Below are positions 1 through 7,165 of a DNA stretch of 9,495 bases, one piece after another (positions within the stretch are counted from its first letter, which is position 1; each line of letters begins with the position of its first letter). Origin of the DNA: Candidatus Eiseniibacteriota bacterium. GTDB lineage: Bacteria > Eisenbacteria > RBG-16-71-46 > JAGVPR01. Below the pieces are notes generated by a model. The model did not search any database. It was not told the DNA's origin and saw nothing but the letters and a program-made list of their open reading frames with translations. Made by a program: the position numbers and the translations under genes. The stretch is from assembly GCA_020052115.1 (NCBI GenBank), contig JAGVPR010000329.1, positions 1 to 9,495 of the forward strand. Direction: 5' to 3'.

Positions 1-1148
1 ACGCGGCGGGCGACTTCGACGCGCGTGCCGAAGGCGCCGGCCCGCGCGAGGTCGAGCAGCTCGGCGAGGCGCTCCACAAGATGGCCGCCTCCATCCGCGA
101 GACGATCGAACAGCTCACGAGTGAGCGGAACGAGGCGAAGGCGGTACTCGAGAACCTCGCGGAGGGGGTCCTCGCGGTGGACGGCCGGGGCTGCGTCCTC
201 ACGATGAACCCCGCCGCGCGCCGGCTCCTCGGCCTCGGCTTGCAGGAGATGACCGGACGAAACTTCTTCGAGGTCGTGCGGACCGCCGCGGTGCGGGAGA
301 TCGTGAGCGAGGTCATCGAGCAGGGGCGGCGCACGGAGCGCCAAGTCAGCGTCTTCGCGCCTGAGGAGCGGTCCCTGCACGTGCAGGGGCTGCCGTGCGG
401 CCCGGCGGAATCAACCGGTCCGCGCGCCATCGTCGTGCTCCGGGACAAGACCGAGCTCGACCGCTACGAAAGGCTGCGCCGCGAATTCGTCGCCAATGTC
501 TCGCATGAGCTGAAGAGCCCCCTGACCTCGATCCGCGGGCTGACGGAGACGCTCCTCGACGGGGCGATCGAAGACGGCGCTGCGGCGCGCCGCTTCGTGG
601 GGCTCATTGACGTGGACGCGGAACGGCTCTCGCGCCTCATTGATGATCTTCTCTCGCTCTCGCAGATAGAATCGCAGCCGGCTCCGCCGCTCGAGCCCGT
701 GGATGTGCGCTCGGTCGTCGAATCGGTCCTCGAGACGCTCCGCCCGGCCGCGGACCGGCGGCGTCTCACGGTGACGCTCGATCTCCCGGCGGGGGCGCAG
801 GCCCGCGTGAACCCGGACCGGCTCAAACAAGTGCTCTGGAACCTCCTCGACAACGCGATCAAGTACAACCGTGAAGGCGGCCGCGTCGCCGTCTCCGCGG
901 TCCGCGAGGGCGCGCTGATCAGAGTCGCGGTCACCGACTCCGGCGTCGGCATTCCCGAGAAGGACTTGGCGCGCGTCTTCGAACGCTTCTACCGCGTGGA
1001 CAAGGCGCGCTCGCGCGAGATGGGCGGGACCGGCCTCGGCCTCTCGATCGTCAAGCACATCGTCGAGTCGCACGGCGGCACGGTCCGCGTGGAGAGCGTC
1101 CTCGATGAGGGCTCCGTGTTCTCGTTCACCCTACCGGCGGCGGAGTGA
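1..1148 (+). CDS. phoR: PhoR-like sensor histidine kinase, 5'-partial
   Basis: This is the C-terminal part of a membrane sensor kinase; the reading frame is open to the left edge (first full codon at nt 3), so the ATG at 81 is internal and the sensor/transmembrane part lies outside. In order there is the end of a HAMP linker (about nt 3-150), a PAS domain (about 140-450), a HisKA dimerisation domain and a HATPase_c domain. Numbering from the ATG at 81, the phospho-acceptor is His142 in VSHELKSPLTS, the N-box is LWNLLDNAIKYN (252-263), G1 is DSGVG (286-290), the F-box is FERFYR (300-305) and G2 is GGTGLG (315-320). HAMP-PAS-HisKA-HATPase order plus adjacent pst-phoU supports PhoR, which senses phosphate status through PstSCAB-PhoU and phosphorylates PhoB. 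No phoB lies downstream, so it may be upstream of the window. The residue four after His is Ser rather than the more usual Thr/Asn of the phosphatase motif. All kinase motifs are intact. Confidence 0.9.
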   Translation, partial: AAGDFDARAEGAGPREVEQLGEALHKMAASIRETIEQLTSERNEAKAVLENLAEGVLAVDGRGCVLTMNPAARRLLGLGLQEMTGRNFFEVVRTAAVREIVSEVIEQGRRTERQVSVFAPEERSLHVQGLPCGPAESTGPRAIVVLRDKTELDRYERLRREFVANVSHELKSPLTSIRGLTETLLDGAIEDGAAARRFVGLIDVDAERLSRLIDDLLSLSQIESQPAPPLEPVDVRSVVESVLETLRPAADRRRLTVTLDLPAGAQARVNPDRLKQVLWNLLDNAIKYNREGGRVAVSAVREGALIRVAVTDSGVGIPEKDLARVFERFYRVDKARSREMGGTGLGLSIVKHIVESHGGTVRVESVLDEGSVFSFTLPAAE

Positions 1149-1170
1149 TCGCCGGCGGGACCCGCCCGCA

Positions 1171-1191
1171 GACCTTACGCATCCCGTACGC
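1171..1191 (+). promoter_or_regulatory. candidate Pho-box-like 11-nt direct repeat upstream of the porin
   Basis: CTTACGC (1174-1180) and CGTACGC (1185-1191) are spaced exactly 11 nt apart with a 4-nt spacer, the 7-4-7 geometry of PhoB half-sites. The preceding GACCTTACGC (1171-1180) matches GACCTTACAC (2644-2653) upstream of pstS at 9 of 10 positions. A second, weaker 11-nt pair, CTTCACC (1206-1212) and CTTGGTA (1217-1223), is followed by a -10-like TAGAAT (1228-1233). The spacing of these boxes to the -10-like hexamers is about 4 nt, shorter than the roughly 10 nt usual in E. coli Pho promoters, and the half-sites match the E. coli consensus only partly. Assignment as a PhoB site is inference. 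Confidence 0.3.
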
Positions 1192-1320
1192 TGCGCACAA
1201 TCGGACTTCACCTTGGCTTGGTACGGATAGAATCATGGACCCAGCCACAGAGGGTCGTCGGGCGCGGCCTTCTCCACCGGACGCCCGCCCGGCTTCGCCC
1301 ACCCGAAAAGGAGGGACTGG

Positions 1321-2643
1321 ATGCGCAGCGGAATGATCCTGGCTTCCATCGCGGCTTCGTGCCTCGTCGTGCCCGCCGTGCAGGCGAGTGACGCCGATGC
1401 GATCCTCGACAAGCTCGTCGAGAAGGGCGTCCTCACCTCGGCCGAGGCCCAAGAGGTCCGCAACGAGATCGGCGGGCAAGCGAAGCAACGGGACGATGAG
1501 ATGCGGGCGCTGATCAAGGAAGCCGGAGCGGATCTCGTTCCGAAGTGGGCGCAGTCGGTCGCCTGGGGCGGGGACATCCGCTTGCGCCAGGAGACGCTCT
1601 GGCAGTGGCACACTGCGAAGACCGACTCGACGAGCGAGCGCAAGCACGCCTCGGACCGAAATCGCCAACGGATCCGGATGAGGCTGGGGATGAAAGCGAA
1701 GGTAGGCCCGGCGCTCGAGGCGGGAGTGCGCATCGCGACCAGCTCGGACCTCAGCCCCATCTCGACGAACCAGACGATGAGCGACATCTTCGACAAGAAG
1801 GACCTGTTCCTGGACCAGGCGTACATCAAGGCGACCACCGCGGGCCTTGCCCAGCCGTGGCCGGTCCCGATCGCCGTCTGGGGTGGGAAGTTCGAGATCC
1901 CGTTCGCCTTCACGCCTCTCGTTTGGGACCCGGACGTGACGCTCGAGGGCCTCGCGGCCTCGCTCACCCCGGCCGCCGGACCCGTGGAGTTCGCGCTCTC
2001 GGGCGGGGCGTTCCCCATAGATGAGCTGAAGGCGACCGAGGGGGATCCGGTGCTTCTCGCCGGGCAGGCGGGCGTCACCTGGTCGCCCGCATCGAAGCAC
2101 TGGCGACCCTCGCTCAAGGCGCTCAAGATCAAGGCCGCCGCCGCGTACTACGACTTCACGAACCTCGAGGCCGGTCTCAAGACCTTGAAGAGCGCCCGCT
2201 TCGGCAATGCGGTTCTGGTGACGAGCGAGGAGGAGGTCACGTTCCTCGCCCGCGACTTCGACGAGCTGGACGTGAACTGCGAAATGTCCACGATGATCCT
2301 CCACCGCCCGGCCCGGCTCTTCGGCGACTATGTCCGCAATACCTCCGCCGGCGGAGACGACGAGGGCTACATGGCCGGCGTCCGCTGGGGCCGGAGCGAT
2401 GCCGCGTGGTCCTGGGAAGCGGGGTACTTCTACGAGCATCTCGAGTCAGACGCGGTCGTCGGCGCGTTCACCGATTCCGACTTCGGCGAGGGCGGCACCG
2501 GGGGTGAGGGACACGTCGCTTCCATCGCGGTCGGAACACTCAAGGGTTCGACCCTCGGCGCGCGCTTCTGCGTCGTCAACGCGATCAAGGGGGACGACCG
2601 CCAGGCGAAGCAATTCCAGGTTGATTGGGTCACGAAGTTCTAG
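1321..2643 (+). CDS. putative outer-membrane porin (Porin_5-like)
   Basis: A 440-residue putative beta-barrel porin, probably for solute (possibly phosphate) passage across the outer membrane. Residues 1-22 look like a Sec signal peptide with likely cleavage after VQA. A short helical segment follows (about 24-68), containing ILDKLVEKGVLTSAEAQEVR, a motif common near the N-terminus of putative porins. The rest is rich in alternating polar/aromatic strands, with a DRNRQRIRMRLGMKAKV segment near 112-128, a STNQT motif at 148-152, LFGDYVRN near residue 337, and a terminal WVTKF whose final Phe fits a BAM insertion signal. The start is supported by AAGGAGGG at 1308-1315, 5 nt upstream. It sits between phoR and pstS, so phosphate regulation is plausible, but substrate cannot be read from sequence. 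OprP/OprO-type anion porins are an alternative family; the RNRxRxRLRLG-type core favours Porin_5. Confidence 0.8.
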   Translation: MRSGMILASIAASCLVVPAVQASDADAILDKLVEKGVLTSAEAQEVRNEIGGQAKQRDDEMRALIKEAGADLVPKWAQSVAWGGDIRLRQETLWQWHTAKTDSTSERKHASDRNRQRIRMRLGMKAKVGPALEAGVRIATSSDLSPISTNQTMSDIFDKKDLFLDQAYIKATTAGLAQPWPVPIAVWGGKFEIPFAFTPLVWDPDVTLEGLAASLTPAAGPVEFALSGGAFPIDELKATEGDPVLLAGQAGVTWSPASKHWRPSLKALKIKAAAAYYDFTNLEAGLKTLKSARFGNAVLVTSEEEVTFLARDFDELDVNCEMSTMILHRPARLFGDYVRNTSAGGDDEGYMAGVRWGRSDAAWSWEAGYFYEHLESDAVVGAFTDSDFGEGGTGGEGHVASIAVGTLKGSTLGARFCVVNAIKGDDRQAKQFQVDWVTKF

Positions 2644-2664
2644 GACCTTACACAGACCTTTCGT
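2644..2664 (+). promoter_or_regulatory. candidate Pho-box-like 11-nt direct repeat upstream of pstS
   Basis: Immediately after the porin stop, GACCTTAC (2644-2651) is repeated as GACCTTTC (2655-2662) with an exact 11-nt period, as expected for PhoB half-sites. The first copy shares GACCTTAC with the porin upstream region. The site is about 60 nt before the pstS start and upstream of a hairpin. No convincing -10 hexamer is visible between the repeat and pstS, so this may instead be a coincidental repeat. Confidence 0.28.
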
Positions 2665-2669
2665 GAGAC

Positions 2670-2695
2670 AGACGGGCCTCTTACGGGGCCCGTCT
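2670..2695 (+). terminator. intrinsic terminator-like hairpin between porin and pstS
   Basis: A perfect 9-bp GC-rich stem pairs AGACGGGCC (2670-2678) with GGCCCGTCT (2687-2695) around the 8-nt loop TCTTACGG. It is followed by AGCTTTGT, a weak U tract. It lies 26 nt after the porin stop and 29 nt before the pstS ATG, so it could end the porin transcript or partly attenuate read-through into pst. The poor U tract makes the strength uncertain. Confidence 0.6.
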
Positions 2696-2724
2696 AGCTT
2701 TGTGGCCGAGGAGGGAAAGAACCG

Positions 2725-3759
2725 ATGATCCTGAAATCGCTGAGGATGTTGCTCGTGCCGGCCGCGCTGTTCACGGTCGCGCTGCCGGCGTCTGCTCGTC
2801 CCGCGCTGGTGAACGGCGCGGGGGCCACGTTCCCCTACCCGATCTACTCGAAGTGGTTCGCCGAATACGCCAAGACCGACGACAAGGTCAACTTCAACTA
2901 CCAATCAATCGGCTCGGGCGGCGGCATCCGCCAGGTCACCGCGGGAACGGTGGACTTCGGCGCGACGGACGGTCCGATGTCCGACGACCAGCTGAAGCAA
3001 GCGCCGGGCGAACTCATCCACTTCCCGACCGTCCTCGGCGGTGTGGTGGCCGTGTACAACGTCCCCGGCGTCACGGGAACGCTGAACCTCTCGCAGAAAG
3101 CGCTCGCCGGCATCTTCATCGGTCGCGTCACCAAGTGGAACGACGCCGCGATCGCGTCCGCGAATTCGGGCGTGAGTCTGCCGCCGAACGACATCATCGT
3201 CGTCCACCGTTCCGACGGCTCCGGCACGACGTTCATCTGGACCGATTTCCTGTCCAAGGCAAGCCCAGAGTGGTCGAAGCAGGTCGGCAAAGGCACCTCG
3301 GTCAACTGGCCGGTCGGCTTGGGCGGCAAGGGAAACGAGGGGGTCACCGGCCTCGTCAAGCAGACGCCCCACTCGATCGGGTACGTCGAGCTGGGATACG
3401 CCCAGCACAACAAGATCCCGTTCGCCAAGATCGAGAACGCCGCAGGTGAGTACGTGGACTGTTCGCAGGAGTCGGTGACGAAGGCCGCCGCGGCCGCCGT
3501 CGCCACGATGCCGGCGGACTTCCGTGTTTCGATCACGAATCCGGCCGGCTCGGGCGTCTATCCGATCGCGAGCTTCACGTGGCTCCTCGTCTACCGCCAG
3601 CAGAAGGAGGCGGTGAAGGGTGCTGCGCTCGTGCGGTTCCTCCGCTGGATGCTCCGGGACGGGCAGCGGTTTGCCGGACCGCTCGGCTATGCTCCGCTGC
3701 CACCCGAGGTCATCAGCCTCGAAGAGACGGCGATTGAGAAGATCAACGTCCCGTCGTGA
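2725..3759 (+). CDS. pstS: phosphate ABC transporter substrate-binding protein PstS
   Basis: This 344-residue periplasmic protein binds inorganic phosphate and delivers it to the PstCA channel. Residues 1-24 form a signal peptide with probable cleavage after PASA; there is no lipobox Cys, so it should be soluble in the periplasm, as in diderms. Phosphate-binding family motifs are present: GAGATFPYP (31-39), SIGSGGG (61-67), GATDGPMS (79-86, with the ligand-type Asp) and HRSDGSGTT (161-169). The NPAGSGVYPI segment (272-281) matches the conserved C-terminal lobe. The ATG at 2725 has AGGAGGG at 2709-2715, 9 nt upstream; the ATG at 2743 would shorten the signal peptide. It is the first gene of the pst-phoU cluster, and its TGA stop (3757-3759) overlaps a GTG that is probably the native pstC start. 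Identity is secure from motifs and context. Confidence 0.96.
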   Translation: MILKSLRMLLVPAALFTVALPASARPALVNGAGATFPYPIYSKWFAEYAKTDDKVNFNYQSIGSGGGIRQVTAGTVDFGATDGPMSDDQLKQAPGELIHFPTVLGGVVAVYNVPGVTGTLNLSQKALAGIFIGRVTKWNDAAIASANSGVSLPPNDIIVVHRSDGSGTTFIWTDFLSKASPEWSKQVGKGTSVNWPVGLGGKGNEGVTGLVKQTPHSIGYVELGYAQHNKIPFAKIENAAGEYVDCSQESVTKAAAAAVATMPADFRVSITNPAGSGVYPIASFTWLLVYRQQKEAVKGAALVRFLRWMLRDGQRFAGPLGYAPLPPEVISLEETAIEKINVPS

Positions 3760-4705
3760 CCGTGGATCTGATCGGCCGCGCCGATCGCGAAATCCGAGCG
3801 ACAGGCTCTTCCGCGGCGCGACCCTCGGGTTCGCGCTGGCGATCCTGGGGCTCGCCCTGCTCGTCGCGTGGCAGCTTTTCATTCACTCGAAGCTCTCCCG
3901 CGAACAGTTCGGCTGGTCGTTTCTCTGGACGCAGACGTGGGACCCGGTGGCGGGGCAGTTCGGAGCGCTGCCATTCATCTATGGGACGCTCGTCACCTCC
4001 GTTCTCGCCCTCGTCATCGCGGTCCCCCTCGGGCTCGGCACGGCGCTGTTCTTGGCTGAGCTGGCGCCGCCGCGCCTCTCCCAGTGGCTCGCCTTCATGG
4101 TGGAACTGCTCGCGGCGATCCCGAGCGTCATCTACGGCCTCGTCGGGATCTTCATCGTCGTGCCGTGGGTGCGAGTTCACCTGGAGCCGGCCCTATCCGG
4201 CACGCTCGGATTCCTGCCGCTCTTTCGCGGCGCTCCCTACGGCGTCGGCTTTCTCACCGCGGGGCTCATTCTGGCGGTGATGGTGGTGCCGTTCATCACG
4301 TCGGTGTCGCGCGAGGTGCTGCTGGCCGTCCCGCGCGTGCAGCGCGAGGCCGCGCTGGCGCTCGGCGCCACGCGCTGGGAGATGCTCCGCATGGCGGTGC
4401 TCCCCTACGCGCGCTCCGGCATCGCGGGCTCGATCCTCTTGGCGCTGGCGCGAGCGCTCGGCGAGACGATGGCGGTCACCATGGTCATCGGCAACAAGCC
4501 GCAGATCGCCGCCTCGCTGTTCGAGCCGGGCTACACGATGCCCGCGGTCCTCGCGAACGAATTCACGGAGGCGACGGACGATCTCTACCTGCACGCGCTC
4601 ATCGAGATCGGACTCGTGCTCTTCGTCGTGACCGTGCTCATCAACGGGATCGCCCGGCTCATGCTGATGCGCCTCGCGGTCCCGGCGGGACCGGTGAAGC
4701 GATGA
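3756..4705 (+). CDS. pstC: phosphate ABC transporter permease PstC, with an apparent 1-nt frameshift near the N-terminus
   Basis: PstC is one of the two inner-membrane permeases of the Pst phosphate importer. The body of the protein, in the frame ending at 4705, has about six hydrophobic segments and the binding-protein-dependent permease loop EAALALGATRWEMLR, followed by GETMAVTMVIGN typical of PstC. The natural start appears to be the GTG at 3756, overlapping the pstS stop as GTGA, but that frame leaves the PstC frame at the AAA run 3790-3792. Adding one A yields a continuous 316-residue protein beginning MTVDLIGRADRENPSDRLFR, a normal PstC length. Read without correction, the main frame can start only inside pstS, for example at TTG 3734 (323 aa) or ATG 3689 (338 aa). 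It then has an Arg/Ser-rich N-terminus and poor G/C use at third positions up to about 3793. The stop overlaps pstA (ATGA). A sequencing or assembly indel is likelier than a real lesion. Confidence 0.92.
3790..3792 (+). other. probable single-base deletion site in pstC (A homopolymer)
   Basis: G/C preference at third codon positions holds in the frame of GTG 3756 for its first 13 codons (10 of 13). It then switches to the frame used by the rest of pstC from about 3797. The junction coincides with an AAA run. Inserting one A turns the two half-frames into one reading that passes through ENPSDRLFRG. Homopolymer length error in sequencing or assembly is the simplest cause; slippage or a true mutation cannot be excluded. 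Confidence 0.7.
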
Positions 4706-5550
4706 GAGCCCGGCCCTACGCGCTTCGCAAGGCGACGAACGCCGTCGCCCTGGGCCTGACCGGCGCCGCGGCGGCGCTGACGCTCGGGATCCTCTTCGCG
4801 ATCCTCGCCTACATCGCGGCGAACGGCGCGTCGGCGCTCAACTGGGACTTCTTCACGAAGCTCCCCGCGCCCGTGGGCGAGACCGGAGGCGGCCTGGCGA
4901 ACGCGATCGTGGGAACGCTCAAGCTTCTTCTGCTCGCATCGGCCATCGGCATACCGGTCGGATTCCTGGGGGGCGTCTACCTGGCGGAATTCGGACACGG
5001 CCGGACCGGCTTCGTGGTGCGTTACGCGAGCGACGTCCTCAACGGCGTTCCATCCATCGTCATCGGAATCGTGGCGTACACCCTGATCGTGCTTCCGATG
5101 AAGCAGTTCTCTTCGCTGGCCGGCGGCGTGGCGCTCGGGATCATCATGATTCCCACCGTGGTGCGTAGCACCGAGGAGCTGTTGAAGCTCGTCCCTAGCA
5201 ACGTCCGCGAAGCGGCGCTCGCTCTCGGAGTCAACGAATGGAAGACGGTGCTCTTCGTCGTGATCCCCACGGCCCTGCGCGGCGTGCTGGCGGGCGTCCT
5301 CCTCTCGCTCGCGCGTGTCGCGGGCGAGACCGCTCCGCTTCTGTTCACCGCGCTCAGCAACCGGTACTGGAGCCACGGATGGCTCGAGCCGACCGCGTCG
5401 CTCCCGGTCATGGTCTACACTTACGCGATCGCTCCGTATGACGACTGGCATCGCCAGGCCTGGGCCGGAGCGCTCGTACTCATCACCATGGTGCTGGGTG
5501 TCAACATCCTCGCCCGGCTGGGAGTCTCGCGACGTGCATCTGCTTCCTGA
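4702..5550 (+). CDS. pstA: phosphate ABC transporter permease PstA
   Basis: PstA pairs with PstC to form the transmembrane channel for phosphate. The 282-residue product starts at an ATG that overlaps the pstC stop (ATGA at 4702-4705), indicating translational coupling. It has about six hydrophobic segments, roughly at residues 16-40, 68-95, 113-133, 140-155, 184-206 and 254-272. The EAA-type cytoplasmic loop is EAALALGVNEWKTVLFVVIP (170-189), which contacts the PstB ATPase. It is followed by GETAPLLFTA (208-217), a hallmark of PstA rather than PstC. Length is typical of the family. The final 17 nt overlap the proposed GTG start of pstB. Third-position G/C is high throughout and no frame problem is seen. 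Confidence 0.95.
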   Translation: MRARPYALRKATNAVALGLTGAAAALTLGILFAILAYIAANGASALNWDFFTKLPAPVGETGGGLANAIVGTLKLLLLASAIGIPVGFLGGVYLAEFGHGRTGFVVRYASDVLNGVPSIVIGIVAYTLIVLPMKQFSSLAGGVALGIIMIPTVVRSTEELLKLVPSNVREAALALGVNEWKTVLFVVIPTALRGVLAGVLLSLARVAGETAPLLFTALSNRYWSHGWLEPTASLPVMVYTYAIAPYDDWHRQAWAGALVLITMVLGVNILARLGVSRRASAS

Positions 5551-6361
5551 TCTGAAGAAGGCCCTGCCGGCCCGAGCGAGCCTCGCGCCCACGCCAGAAG
5601 AGGCGCCGGAGGCGATGCGCACCGAGGCGCTCTCGGCCTGGTTCGGGCCGCATCAGGTGCTCCACGAGATCTCGCTCAGATTCCCGGCCCGCCAGGTGAC
5701 CGCGCTCATCGGACCTTCCGGGTGCGGGAAGACGACGTACATCCGGTGCCTCAACCGGATGCACGAGGTCGTCCCGTCGGCCCGGGTCGGAGGAAAGGTG
5801 CTTCTCGGCGGCGAGGACATCTACGCCCCGAAGGTGGACCCGGTCCTCGTGAGGCGCCGGATCGGAATGGTCTTCCAGAAGCCGAATCCGTTCCCGGCGA
5901 TGTCCATCTACGGAAACGTCGCCGCAGGACTTCGGCTCACCGGGCTCGCGAAGGGACGATCGCTGGATGAGATCGTCGAGCGGAGTCTCCGGCAGGCGGC
6001 GCTCTGGGACGAGGTGAAGGACCGGCTGCACCAGCCGGGAACGGATCTCTCCGGCGGGCAGCAGCAGCGGCTCTGCATCGCCCGCACGCTGGCGGTGGAG
6101 CCGGAAGTGCTGCTCTTCGACGAACCGTGCTCCGCCCTCGATCCGGTCGCGACGGAGAAGATCGAGCAGCTCCTCTTCGAACTCAAGAAGCGCTATACCA
6201 TCGTGATCGTCACTCACAACATGCAGCAGGCCGCCCGAGTCTCCGACCTCACGGGCTTCCTCTTGATGGGCGATCTCGTGGAGTTCGGACGCACGGAATC
6301 GTTGTTCACGACGCCCAAGGATCCGCGCACGGAGGCGTACATCACCGGCCGGTTCGGATGA
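5534..6361 (+). CDS. pstB: phosphate ABC transporter ATP-binding protein PstB
   Basis: PstB is the cytoplasmic ATPase that powers phosphate import through PstCA. Starting at GTG 5534 it has 275 residues. Walker A is GPSGCGKT (60-67), the Q-loop region is FQKPNPFP (114-121, typical of PstB), the ABC signature is LSGGQQQR (172-179), Walker B is VLLFDEP (192-198) followed by CSALDP, and the H-loop His is 228 in VTHNMQQAA. CSALDP and QKPNPFP distinguish PstB from other ABC ATPases. The GTG overlaps pstA by 17 nt and has GGGAG about 10 nt upstream. ATG 5615 would also preserve the whole ATPase core (248 aa), but its GGAGG is only 2 nt away, which is too close. Start choice is moderately sure; function is secure. 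Confidence 0.95.
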   Translation: MHLLPDLKKALPARASLAPTPEEAPEAMRTEALSAWFGPHQVLHEISLRFPARQVTALIGPSGCGKTTYIRCLNRMHEVVPSARVGGKVLLGGEDIYAPKVDPVLVRRRIGMVFQKPNPFPAMSIYGNVAAGLRLTGLAKGRSLDEIVERSLRQAALWDEVKDRLHQPGTDLSGGQQQRLCIARTLAVEPEVLLFDEPCSALDPVATEKIEQLLFELKKRYTIVIVTHNMQQAARVSDLTGFLLMGDLVEFGRTESLFTTPKDPRTEAYITGRFG

Positions 6362-6392
6362 TGGGAACGCCCGCGGGCCGGGAACGGAGACG

Positions 6393-7058
6393 ATGGAAAG
6401 ACGACTGGACATAGAGTTGCGCGCGCTGCGCTCGGACCTGCTGCAGATGGCGAGCCTCGCCGAGACGTCCATCGGCAAGGCGGTCAAAGCGCTGGTCGTG
6501 CGCGACCTCGCGCTCGCCGAGGAGGTTTTCGCGGCCGAGAACGAGATCAACCATCTCGAGATCGCCGTGGACGACCGTTGCATGAAGATCCTCGCCCTTC
6601 ACCAGCCGGAGGCGCGCGATCTTCGATTCATCACGATGTCGTTCAAGATCAACAGCGATCTGGAGCGGATCGGCGACCAGGCGATCAACATCGTGGAACG
6701 CGTCACGGAACTCCTCAAGGAGCCCCCGCTCAAGCCGCTGATTGATCTTCCGCGGATGGCGCAGCTGGCGCAACACATGCTGCGCGACAGCCTCGACGCC
6801 TTCGTTCAGGGGGATGCGGAGATGGCCCACGATGTCTGCCGGCGGGACGACCAGGTGGACGAACTCGACGACCAGCTCTTCCGCGAACTGACGACCTACA
6901 TGATCCAGGACAGCCGTTCGATCGCCCGCGCCATGAACCTGATCCTCGTGAGCCGCCACCTGGAGCGGGTGGCCGACCACGCGACCAACATCGCGGAGGA
7001 GGTCATCTACATGGTGCAGGGGAAGAACATCAAGCACCATGCGGGGCAGGAGGAGTAG
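6393..7058 (+). CDS. phoU: phosphate signalling regulator PhoU
   Basis: PhoU is a cytoplasmic adaptor that links the Pst transporter to PhoR and represses Pho signalling when phosphate is plentiful. The 221-residue product has the two-fold repeat of three-helix bundles expected of the family. The metal-binding helices are visible as SDLERIGDQAINI (88-100) and SRHLERVADHATNIAEEV (187-204), containing the E-x3-D pairs Glu91/Asp95 and Glu191/Asp195. Length matches typical PhoU (about 215-240). ATG 6393 lies 31 nt after the pstB stop; GGGA at 6380-6383 is a plausible ribosome-binding site, while GGAG at 6386-6389 is too close to the start. No other in-frame start exists upstream within the gap. 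Its position as the last gene of the pst operon is the usual arrangement. Confidence 0.95.
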   Translation: MERRLDIELRALRSDLLQMASLAETSIGKAVKALVVRDLALAEEVFAAENEINHLEIAVDDRCMKILALHQPEARDLRFITMSFKINSDLERIGDQAINIVERVTELLKEPPLKPLIDLPRMAQLAQHMLRDSLDAFVQGDAEMAHDVCRRDDQVDELDDQLFRELTTYMIQDSRSIARAMNLILVSRHLERVADHATNIAEEVIYMVQGKNIKHHAGQEE

Positions 7059-7107
7059 GTTTCACCGCAGCGGCGCGGTCCCCCTGGAGCCTGAGCCGGA
7101 CTCGGTC

Positions 7108-7139
7108 CGCGGGGGCAAGGCGGCCGCCCCGCCCCCGCG
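7108..7139. terminator. GC-rich hairpin between convergent phoU and hppA
   Basis: In the 107-nt gap between the two convergent stops, CGCGGGGGC (7108-7116) pairs perfectly with GCCCCCGCG (7131-7139), a 9-bp all-G/C stem. The 14-nt loop itself contains the self-complementary GGCGGCCGCC (7119-7128). There is no T tract on either side, so it is not a classical intrinsic terminator. Its position suggests a bidirectional transcript end or a Rho-assisted stop. The rest of the gap is GC-rich with nothing else recognisable. Confidence 0.4.
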
Positions 7140-7165
7140 CGCGCCGACGGCCCGGGAATCGTCCG

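Noticed and set aside
81..1148. phoR as a complete gene starting at ATG 81
   Set aside because: The frame continues to the window edge and encodes a HAMP-like segment upstream, so ATG 81 is an internal methionine.
1145..1336. 63-aa open frame in the phoR-porin gap whose first codon overlaps the phoR stop
   Set aside because: No recognisable motif, runs past the porin start, and covers the candidate promoter region; more likely noncoding.
1126..2439. 437-aa antisense open frame over the phoR end and porin
   Set aside because: Composition is Arg/Gly/Leu-biased with no recognisable domain, and it opposes a porin gene with a good ribosome-binding site and signal peptide.
3620..3755. pstC starting at ATG 3620 or 3689 within pstS
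   Set aside because: The added N-terminus is Arg/Ser/Cys-rich, unlike PstC, and lies in the region where pstS is clearly the coding frame; the GTGA overlap with a 1-nt indel explains the data better.
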